Below, one piece after another: positions 58,026 through 64,000 of a DNA stretch of 64,000 bases. The notes under the pieces were generated by a model. That model searched no databases, had not been told where the DNA came from, and saw only the letters and a program-made list of their open reading frames with translations. The first letter of the stretch is position 1. Every line of letters starts with the position of its first letter. The stretch comes from Alteribacter aurantiacus DSM 18675 (lineage in GTDB: Bacteria; Bacillota; Bacilli; Bacillales; Salisediminibacteriaceae). The translations under genes were made by a program, and so were the position numbers. The stretch spans positions 496,001 through 560,000 of the forward strand of contig NZ_KE386941.1 of assembly GCF_000429705.1 (NCBI RefSeq). Reading direction: 5' to 3'.

Positions 58026-59084
58026 ATGCCAATGGATGTTGAGTATTGGACAAAGAAACTGTTAATGGATGCTGCACGCAAACACGCTTCAGATGTACAC
58101 ATTTTGCCCACCCGTCAAAATGGAATTGTCCGGTTTAGAATTAATGGAGATTTACTTGACGCCCACGTAACAACCTCGGTACTGCTACAAAAGATGATTG
58201 CCCATTTGAAATTTTTATCGGGAATGGATATCGGTGAACGTAGGAGGCCACAAAGCAGTGCCTTTGAGATGTTTCTTGGCAAGCAACTTTTTTCCTTGCG
58301 TTTATCCACCTTTCCTATGACCTACTCCGAAACCCTAGTTATACGCCTCCTTCATCAAGGTAGTCCACCTCCACTTAAACAGCTCACATTATTTAACTCC
58401 CAAGCGAAAGAATTACTCGATCTAACATTTGTAAATCACGGCCTTATTTTATTGTGCGGGCCTACGGGATCGGGAAAAACAACGACGCTTTATGCCCTAA
58501 TGAATGAAAGTATAAAAACGGAGAGGAAAAATGTAATTTCACTGGAAGATCCCGTTGAACGAAGACACGACAGCTTTTTGCAGATGGAAGTGAACGAAAA
58601 GGCGGGCGTTAACTATGCTCAAGGCTTACGAAATGTGTTGCGTCACGATCCAGATGTGATTATGATTGGAGAAATCCGTGATGAAGAAACAGCCAGAATG
58701 GCTTTTAGAGCAGCGATGACAGGACATTTGGTTTTATCAACCCTTCATTCATCTACGACGACGATGGCTGTTAGACGGTTGGAAGAGTTCGGCTTAAGTG
58801 CTGCTGATATCTCTGAAACCCTCTTGGCCGTTACCACTCAAACCCTCGTTAAACTTCTATGTCCTTTATGCCATGGTGATTGTCATGCAGCATGTGGAAG
58901 AAGGAGAAAAAGAGCCGCAATTTTTGATACCCTCTCAGGAACCAACCTTCAACAAATCATTCGTCGTGAAATCCCACCTTCAACAAAAAATCACACCCAT
59001 ATGAAAAAAGCATATGCTCTAGGCTACTTATCTGACCAGGAAGTGGTTAAATGGAAAAGGCGAACGTATGTTACGAGTAAATAA
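58026..59084 (+). CDS. comGA: Competence pilus assembly ATPase ComGA
   Basis: Traffic ATPase that powers assembly of the DNA-uptake pseudopilus. The 352-residue GspE/PilB-type protein has an N domain (SDVHILPTRQNGIVRFRING), Walker A CGPTGSGKTTT, the Asp box and Walker B RHDPDVIMIGEIRDEETA, and a Cys/His cluster near CPLCHGDCHAAC that forms a zinc knuckle. It is the first gene of a seven-gene operon. ATG 58026 is 7 nt after AAAAGGT. Confidence 0.96.
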   Translation: MPMDVEYWTKKLLMDAARKHASDVHILPTRQNGIVRFRINGDLLDAHVTTSVLLQKMIAHLKFLSGMDIGERRRPQSSAFEMFLGKQLFSLRLSTFPMTYSETLVIRLLHQGSPPPLKQLTLFNSQAKELLDLTFVNHGLILLCGPTGSGKTTTLYALMNESIKTERKNVISLEDPVERRHDSFLQMEVNEKAGVNYAQGLRNVLRHDPDVIMIGEIRDEETARMAFRAAMTGHLVLSTLHSSTTTMAVRRLEEFGLSAADISETLLAVTTQTLVKLLCPLCHGDCHAACGRRRKRAAIFDTLSGTNLQQIIRREIPPSTKNHTHMKKAYALGYLSDQEVVKWKRRTYVTSK

Positions 59085-60108
59085 CAAATTAGATCCCTTT
59101 GCTAATGAATTGGAAAAAGGAGAATGGCTAAAGGAGTTAAGTACGTTGATTGACGGAGGGTATCCGATCAAAGAAGCTCTCGTCATTTTAGAAAAGTACT
59201 ATGATGGCAAAGTAAAAGTGATGATCCAATCCATTACCGGCTCACTTCGTCAAGGAGAATACCTTTCTGATACGTTGGTTGAATATGGCTTTTCTAGAGA
59301 AATAACAAGTCATCTCCTGATGATGGAAAAATACGGTGATTTTAGTAAAGGCTTAACGATGGCAGCCGAATTGTGTAAAACCAAGCATAACCTTCGGGAA
59401 CACATGAAACGACTGTTGCAATATCCAATGATGATGCTTTTCGCTTTAATTGTTCTCGTCTCCGTCGTTCTTCGTTCAGTGCTTCCACAATTTGAATCAT
59501 TTTTCACTCAAATGGATCAAGATCTTCCTTTAATGACAACCATTTTGTTTCGTGTTCTTCAAATGATTGACATTCCGTCACTACTTATTCTTGGGGCTTG
59601 TTTTGCGATTGGTTTATGGTTCTTTAAGAAGTGGACGATTCAAAAACGACTCGATTTTCTCCTTACCATCCCCATTCTCTCCTACTATGTACGTGCTCTT
59701 CTTACTTTTTTTCTCGTTAGCCAAATCTATCCGTTACTTAACAGTGGAATGTCTTTGCATCAGTGCTTATTGATGATAAAACAGGATAGTCAGCTCACGT
59801 TTTATCAAAATGAAGCAGAACGCATGAGATTCATCATCCAAGGGGGAGAGCGGTTTTCTACAGCTGTTAATACGAGCGGTGTCTACGAGAAACAGTTGGT
59901 AACAGTCATTGCATTAGGAGAAGCAAAAGGAAGGATTGGTGAGGAACTGGAGAGATACAGTCACTTTTTATTTTCACGCATCTGCTTTAAATTCGAGAAG
60001 TCGATTAAAAGGCTTCAACCGATGTTATACCTTGTCATAGGTTTATTTGTCTTACTACTGTTTTTATCCCTTATGTTGCCGGTCTTTCAAATGACCTCAA
60101 CGTGGTAA
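59068..60108 (+). CDS. comGB: Competence pilus platform protein ComGB
   Basis: Polytopic inner-membrane platform of the pseudopilus (GspF family), 346 residues with three membrane segments (about 125-145, 170-190, 315-340) and two GspF repeats (LSTLIDGGYPIKEALVIL and the LLNSGMSLHQCL stretch). It overlaps comGA by 17 nt. Confidence 0.95.
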   Translation: MLRVNNKLDPFANELEKGEWLKELSTLIDGGYPIKEALVILEKYYDGKVKVMIQSITGSLRQGEYLSDTLVEYGFSREITSHLLMMEKYGDFSKGLTMAAELCKTKHNLREHMKRLLQYPMMMLFALIVLVSVVLRSVLPQFESFFTQMDQDLPLMTTILFRVLQMIDIPSLLILGACFAIGLWFFKKWTIQKRLDFLLTIPILSYYVRALLTFFLVSQIYPLLNSGMSLHQCLLMIKQDSQLTFYQNEAERMRFIIQGGERFSTAVNTSGVYEKQLVTVIALGEAKGRIGEELERYSHFLFSRICFKFEKSIKRLQPMLYLVIGLFVLLLFLSLMLPVFQMTSTW

Positions 60109-60128
60109 ATAAAAAATGAGGTGAAGAG

Positions 60129-60431
60129 ATGAAAAGAAACGAACAAGGATTTACGTTGATTGAAATGGTGATTGTGTTAATGATCATTAGTGTACTATTG
60201 CTCATTGCAGTTCCAGGCTTAGGGAAAAATACTGAAATTGCAAACGACAAAGGGTGCGATGCAACGATCAAAATGGTGGAAGCTCAGATCATCGCATACA
60301 ACGCAAATGAAGAGACAAGACTAACAAACCTTGATGAATTGGCGGAAAAAGGATATGTGACCACAATTAAGTGTCCAAACAATAGAGAGTTGACTGTCGA
60401 TGATAAAGGAAAAGTGAGTGCAAAACAATAA
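60129..60431 (+). CDS. comGC: Major competence pseudopilin ComGC
   Basis: Main pseudopilin, 100 residues. The prepilin peptidase (ComC) site is QG^FTLIEMVIVLM, where Gly7 precedes the methylated Phe and Glu follows at position 5 of the mature protein. Two cysteines (GCDAT and IKCP) could form the intramolecular disulfide known in ComGC. ATG 60129, GAGGTGAAGAG upstream. Confidence 0.96.
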   Translation: MKRNEQGFTLIEMVIVLMIISVLLLIAVPGLGKNTEIANDKGCDATIKMVEAQIIAYNANEETRLTNLDELAEKGYVTTIKCPNNRELTVDDKGKVSAKQ

Positions 60432-60852
60432 AGGCTATACCTTAATTGAACTTGTCGTTGTAGTGTCCATTCTATCTGTTTTGTTGATGGTTGCTATACC
60501 TGGTATAAAAAAGCCTGAAGCTAATGAAGCAGAGCTATTTTTTGAAGTCCTTGAAAAAGACCTTTATTACGCTCAAATCAAAGCCATTACTGACGGTTTA
60601 TCCGTTCATTTCGTTTTTAATGCTCATGAGGGTTATTATAAAGTGATGCAAGGACGAACAGAGCTTCGAGTTAGGACTTTTCCTGAGGGACTAAACTTTA
60701 GTGGGACGTCAATGGGGTTGTCGAATCCTCGGTTTTTACCTAGTGGAAGAATAGAGAGAAGTGGCACAACCAGCTTCATTTACCATGGGTCTACTATCTA
60801 TCGAGTGGTTTTTGTATTTATTAGGGGGCGCTTCTACATTGAAAAAATATGA
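60418..60852 (+). CDS. comGD: Minor competence pseudopilin ComGD
   Basis: 144 residues with N-terminal NNKGYTLIELVVVVSIL, the prepilin cleavage site and helix. It overlaps comGC by 14 nt and starts at a non-canonical initiation region (ATG in ATGCAAAAC... read as start near 60418), so translation is coupled. Acts in pseudopilus initiation with ComGE-GG. Confidence 0.88.
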   Translation: MQNNKGYTLIELVVVVSILSVLLMVAIPGIKKPEANEAELFFEVLEKDLYYAQIKAITDGLSVHFVFNAHEGYYKVMQGRTELRVRTFPEGLNFSGTSMGLSNPRFLPSGRIERSGTTSFIYHGSTIYRVVFVFIRGRFYIEKI

Positions 60853-61159
60853 TGGGTTTACGCTCATTGAAGTGGTTATTGGTTTGTTTATATTTTCAAT
60901 CATTGCTGGAACGGTATTACCAGTGTATGTGTCTATCAAACAAGAGCGAATTCTTCTTGAACAAGAGCGTTATGTACACGGGAGATTAATCGAAATGCTA
61001 TCTGAATTGCGTTATGACAATTCTAAACCGTCTTCAGGGTCATTTAACCATAATGGCGTCAAGTTTGACATCCATTTGATTGAGGAGGACGGTGAATGGG
61101 AGGTATGTATTAATTGGGACTATTATGGTAAGGAACGATCGAAATGTTTACACCAATGA
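60839..61159 (+). CDS. comGE: Minor competence pseudopilin ComGE
   Basis: 106 residues from TTG 60839, inside the end of comGD. The prepilin motif is DGFTLIEVVIGLFIFSI. GGGGGCG lies about 12 nt upstream. A C-terminal Cys pair (WEVCINW, SKCLHQ) is present. Confidence 0.85.
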   Translation: MKKYDGFTLIEVVIGLFIFSIIAGTVLPVYVSIKQERILLEQERYVHGRLIEMLSELRYDNSKPSSGSFNHNGVKFDIHLIEEDGEWEVCINWDYYGKERSKCLHQ

Positions 61160-61598
61160 GCATGGGTTTTCATTGCTGGAAATGATAGTAACGTTAGTTG
61201 TATTTACAGTCGTTTTATCTACGCTATTTTCGTTATTCCTCGTTCTTTTTACTAAACCATCTCCTATGGTTACGGATGAAGATGTCAACCTATTTATGTT
61301 TCAATTGCAGTTGGCTATTAGATCAGTAGATGAGTATGAGGTCGATCGTGATGGAGAGCGGCTTGTTTTGAGTGTACTAGATGACGGGAGTGTGAAAACA
61401 GAGACATTCGTTCTTCATAACAAACGCATGGTCAGGCAAGTAGGAGGATTAGGCTATGATATTTACTTGGAAGGGGTATCTTCGGTTCGCTTTGAACAAG
61501 TTAACGGTGGTGTGGTAGTACAAATTCAAACCGTTGATAACAACTCCTATACAAAACGGATCAATACGCTTATAGGAGGAAAAAAAAGTGAAACATAA
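61125..61598 (+). CDS. comGF: Minor competence pseudopilin ComGF
   Basis: About 157 residues with NEHGFSLLEMIVTLVVFTVV, the prepilin peptidase motif, and a soluble beta-rich C domain. ATG 61125 overlaps comGE by 35 nt and has no clear ribosome site, so coupling to comGE is likely; GTG 61092 is the alternative. Confidence 0.85.
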   Translation: MVRNDRNVYTNEHGFSLLEMIVTLVVFTVVLSTLFSLFLVLFTKPSPMVTDEDVNLFMFQLQLAIRSVDEYEVDRDGERLVLSVLDDGSVKTETFVLHNKRMVRQVGGLGYDIYLEGVSSVRFEQVNGGVVVQIQTVDNNSYTKRINTLIGGKKSET

Positions 61599-61986
61599 CA
61601 ACGAGAGAGGTTTCGTTGTGTTAATTAGCGTTTTTGTATTGCTCGTTTTTAGTGGCTTAATCCTCCATCAAGTAACTCTTTTAAAAAGTGAGCAACAATT
61701 CACATCAAAACATTGGGAATTGACAATATTGGACCATTTGCTTGTGAATGGTGCTGAGGGCGTCTCGGATATTCTCCTAAACGGTGAGTGGGCTAACTTG
61801 CAAAGAGGCGTTATAGTATCAATGGATGGGCGGATGGAATTTGAAGTTCAAGAAGTCAATTCACATGTTGTCTATGTTAAATTGTTTGTTGAAACAACAA
61901 AAGGTTCAAAGAGAGAAGGGTCCTTTCATTTTAATACTGAAAACGGTAATCGAGCTAAGTGGAGGGAGGGGGGGACCCTAGGGTAG
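61588..61986 (+). CDS. comGG: Competence protein ComGG
   Basis: 132 residues from GTG 61588, overlapping comGF by 11 nt. The N terminus ERGFVVLISVFVLLVFSGLIL is a pseudopilin-like helix with GF but Val-Val in place of the usual Glu at +5, as in other ComGG proteins. Last gene of the operon; no clear terminator follows. Confidence 0.85.
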   Translation: MKHNNERGFVVLISVFVLLVFSGLILHQVTLLKSEQQFTSKHWELTILDHLLVNGAEGVSDILLNGEWANLQRGVIVSMDGRMEFEVQEVNSHVVYVKLFVETTKGSKREGSFHFNTENGNRAKWREGGTLG

Positions 61987-62091
61987 ATACTATTTTATCG
62001 TGTTTTACATCCTTTCCTTTTTTAACATAAGCAAATACGTTACGATGAGATTACGTGGAGATTATGACAAAGGTGATGGAGTGACGTAATC

Positions 62092-62598
62092 ATGTCAGGA
62101 TTAAATAAAACGATTTACTTAACGGGCTTTATGGGCGCGGGTAAGTCCACCGTGGGAAAGCTTCTCGCCCAAAAATTAGGTGTTGGTTTCGTTGATTTGG
62201 ATGATTATATTGAAGAAACAAGTAACAAAAAGATTCCACACATTTTTAAAGAGCACGGAGAAGCGCACTTTCGTAAACTGGAAACACAGGCACTAATAGA
62301 CGTTTCCCGAAAATCAATCGTGATTTCAACTGGGGGAGGGGTAGTAGAAACAAAAGAAAGTCAACGGATTATGAAAGAAACAGGGATGATTTTCTTTTTG
62401 GATGCTCCTTTTCCCGTTTTGTATGAAAGGATATTCGGAGATCCTAACCGCCCTTTAGCAGCTTTAAAAAAAGATGATTTACAGAAGCGGTTTGAAAGAA
62501 GGAAACCGTTGTATGAACGGGGGGCTATTACAATCCATACTCATGGTTGTTCTCCCTATGAAGTGGTCCAGCGGATTCTGCTTGATTTAACTGATTAA
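62092..62598 (+). CDS. aroK: Shikimate kinase
   Basis: Phosphorylates shikimate in the aromatic amino acid pathway. The 168-residue protein has Walker A GFMGAGKST, the shikimate-binding DLDDYIE, STGGG and the lid/RP motif DPNRPLAAL. It stands between comGG and yqzE; B. subtilis has aroK in the same vicinity. No ribosome site stronger than GGTGATGGAG precedes ATG 62092. Confidence 0.95.
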   Translation: MSGLNKTIYLTGFMGAGKSTVGKLLAQKLGVGFVDLDDYIEETSNKKIPHIFKEHGEAHFRKLETQALIDVSRKSIVISTGGGVVETKESQRIMKETGMIFFLDAPFPVLYERIFGDPNRPLAALKKDDLQKRFERRKPLYERGAITIHTHGCSPYEVVQRILLDLTD

Positions 62599-62650
62599 AG
62601 AGTAGCTGATCTGGTTATACTTAGTATCAGAAACCAGGTAGGTGAAATCT

Positions 62651-62851
62651 ATGAAAACAAATGATTATGTAAAATTCGTCACACAGCAATTTGTTGAATA
62701 TGCCGACCAACCGAAAAGCGAAAGAAAGAAAAAGCGGTTGGAAAAAAAGGAAGCAAGACCGCCTGCCATAAATCGGTGGTTTGGATTGATCCCCCTTGCT
62801 TTTTTTATTTCTTATAAGAAAAACAAGAAACGGTTTATGAAAAGAGCGTAA
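62651..62851 (+). CDS. yqzE: YqzE family small protein
   Basis: 66 residues from ATG 62651: MKTNDYVKFVTQQFVEYADQ, a very basic middle (SERKKKRLEKKEARPP) and a hydrophobic end segment (WFGLIPLAFFISY). This matches YqzE, found beside comG in Bacillaceae and part of the ComK regulon in B. subtilis. Function unknown. Confidence 0.85.
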   Translation: MKTNDYVKFVTQQFVEYADQPKSERKKKRLEKKEARPPAINRWFGLIPLAFFISYKKNKKRFMKRA

Positions 62852-62897
62852 AAAGAATGGTCTTTAACGCGTTCTACACTTGAAACATTCATGATTT

Positions 62898-62946
62898 GAG
62901 GCTTGATTCAGAAGGGAAAACTCCTTTTGAATCAAGCCTCTTTTTA
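62898..62946. terminator. Bidirectional terminator between yqzE and yqhG
   Basis: Stem GAGGCTTGATTCA/TGAATCAAGCCTC with T runs on both sides, between convergent genes. Confidence 0.85.
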
Positions 62947-63774
62947 TTTTCGGTATGGAAGGATCTTGCGTTTAATGCTAAGAGGATGCTGGTGGAGGTA
63001 GAAAAGGCCTCCGTTAATGACGTTCATACTTATTTTTGGATCATACTGGCGCGTAATGGCTTCCTTTTCATTTTCATATGATTCAGGGCGATCGTCTTCA
63101 TCTGTATAGAACGTTTCCAAAAGGCGCAAATCTTGATTCATTTTCTCAACTGCTTGAGTAGCCCATGTATGGTCCTCTTTTAAAAGTTCATTTTCAAGGT
63201 ACATGCGAATGCGATTCATACCACTTGCAGGTTTAATGAGGGGAGATACTGTGAAACAATAATCCGGAATTACAGGTTCTAACGGAAGATGGATCATTTG
63301 GTCCGCAAACCCATCAACCATTTCTCCATTTACTAAGTTCAACCCAAGGGAAACAAAGCGATCTTTCTTCTTTTCAGCTTCATACGATAGTTTCATGTTG
63401 ACGTTGAGCCAAGGGAGTAAAGAGATCGAACCATCTGCCAATGTGGTTCGGGCAACCTTTTCATACATTCTCACATGAGAGCCTAGCTCTTTTGCGATTC
63501 GGAAAATGTGATGAAGTCTAGGTGCACCGAAGTGAATTCGCTCACCTTTCAAGTCCTCGGGTGCCTTACTGTCGTCTGTAATCAGTGTCAGCTTCATAGG
63601 GTTTGGGACCCCGCCGATTTTTTCAAGGTACTGCCAATAAAAAGGGCGATTCATTAAACGCTTGTCCATATCAATACTCAGTTGAATATGTATATGGCCG
63701 TCGCTTTCCTCTATGATAGGGCTTTCATTTTCAGTAAAGAATGTTCGGAGATAATTATGCACGTCGGTCTGCAA
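62944..63774 (-). CDS. yqhG: YqhG family protein
   Basis: A 276-residue cytosolic protein with no known catalytic motif. The stretches NRPFYWQYLEKIGGVPNPMK and ERIHFGAPRLHHIFRIAKELG are typical of the YqhG family, conserved beside the SNF2 helicase gene in Bacillaceae. The start is TTG 63774 (or GTG 63777) after AGGAGGAG. It overlaps yqhH by 20 nt, so the two are coupled and may act together. Confidence 0.85.
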   Translation of the reverse strand: MQTDVHNYLRTFFTENESPIIEESDGHIHIQLSIDMDKRLMNRPFYWQYLEKIGGVPNPMKLTLITDDSKAPEDLKGERIHFGAPRLHHIFRIAKELGSHVRMYEKVARTTLADGSISLLPWLNVNMKLSYEAEKKKDRFVSLGLNLVNGEMVDGFADQMIHLPLEPVIPDYCFTVSPLIKPASGMNRIRMYLENELLKEDHTWATQAVEKMNQDLRLLETFYTDEDDRPESYENEKEAITRQYDPKISMNVINGGLFYLHQHPLSIKRKILPYRK

Positions 63775-64000
63775 CACGTTCGTTCTCCTCCTCATGAGCA
63801 TCGATACAAGCTGTTAAATTGTCTAGTTTAATCCGAATTTCACCATCGGACTCGGAGTGGTTGAGTATATTGGAAATGTGCATTTCCAATTCTTCTTCAC
63901 GCATTTTTTCCAAAATATCATCCAGCTTTCCGATGACTTCCTCAAACAACCCGATTTTTTTGTACAATGTTTTTAGTATATGATCTTCCACTGTATTTGC
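63755..64000 (-). CDS. yqhH: SNF2-family helicase (YqhH), C-terminal end only
   Basis: The gene continues past the window edge. The visible 81 codons include NTVEDHILKTLYKKIGLFEEVIG, the end of the SF2 helicase core typical of RapA/YqhH-like SNF2 proteins, followed by a helical tail. The Walker motifs lie outside. B. subtilis has yqhG and yqhH in this order. Confidence 0.85.
   Translation of the reverse strand, partial: ANTVEDHILKTLYKKIGLFEEVIGKLDDILEKMREEELEMHISNILNHSESDGEIRIKLDNLTACIDAHEEENERVADRRA

Noticed and set aside
1..64000. CRISPR arrays, prophage or intact insertion sequences
   Set aside because: No regular direct repeats with spacers, no phage structural or integrase genes and no transposase frames were seen.

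Overview
The window looks like chromosome of a spore-forming, naturally competent member of the Bacillaceae, probably a halotolerant or alkalitolerant genus near Halobacillus, Pontibacillus or Alkalihalobacillus; the genus is an inference. Gene order follows the Bacillus subtilis yqf-yqg-yqh region: zur, yqfW, yqfX, ispG, a LysM gene, a DUF1189 gene, sodA, yqgE, pbpA, yqzC/yqzD-like genes, rpmG, yqgN, gluP, yqgQ, glcK, yqgW, yqgX, yqgY, the comG operon, aroK, yqzE, yqhG and yqhH. Low-GC codon use, strong GGAGG ribosome sites, frequent GTG/TTG starts and a SpoVAF homologue fit this placement.

Layout. 0-2.7 kb: tail of a manganese ABC importer and a lytic transglycosylase. 2.7-6.5 kb: polyphosphate genes ppx and ppk on the minus strand, with a PhoP-box-like array before ppk. 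6.8-9.7 kb: zinc ABC importer with its regulator zur. 9.7-16 kb: yqfW, yqfX, ispG, LysM, MFS, DUF1002 and NfeD genes. 16.4-21.4 kb: a matrix (biofilm) locus. 21.9-31.9 kb: DUF1189, Na/Pi transporter, three tRNAs, a HesB-like gene, uppP, sodA, yqgE, a likely 6S RNA and pbpA. 32-46 kb: small membrane proteins, rpmG, yqgN, DUF92, ThiF, ldh, HAD, rhomboid gluP, spoVAF, yueI, yqgQ and glcK. 45.4-52 kb: fetAB and a malate module (two-component system, malic enzyme, Na/malate symporter). 52-64 kb: a DUF1385-UPF0045 fusion, yqgW, yqgX, a CcoS-like gene, a MidA methyltransferase, yqgY, a YtxH protein, tRNA-Gln, comGA-GG, aroK, yqzE, yqhG and the end of yqhH.

The most striking region is 16.4-21.4 kb. 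A GEMM-I (cyclic-di-GMP-I) riboswitch aptamer lies directly before a 46-codon gene whose product matches the SinI-like tail of the SinR repressor encoded at the far end of the same locus. An 8-nt sequence just before the aptamer is perfectly complementary to the Shine-Dalgarno region of this small gene, which suggests translational gating. Between the two regulators lie tapA, sipW and tasA, preceded by a cluster of SinR-type heptamers, and then a gene for a TasA-like protein with an LPQTG wall-sorting signal and a class D sortase. The module therefore appears to link c-di-GMP to SinI/SinR control and to covalent wall attachment of a TasA-like subunit. The canonical B. subtilis site for tapA-sipW-tasA-sinR-sinI (between comG and yqhG) holds only aroK and yqzE here, so the module sits elsewhere.

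Other non-coding structure includes a helically phased array of ATTNNCGG motifs before yqgE, a dispersed imperfect-palindrome family, a MITE-like element with 18-bp inverted ends at 42.5 kb, a nested palindrome after glcK, and Rex-like, CcpA-like and SigB-like sites.
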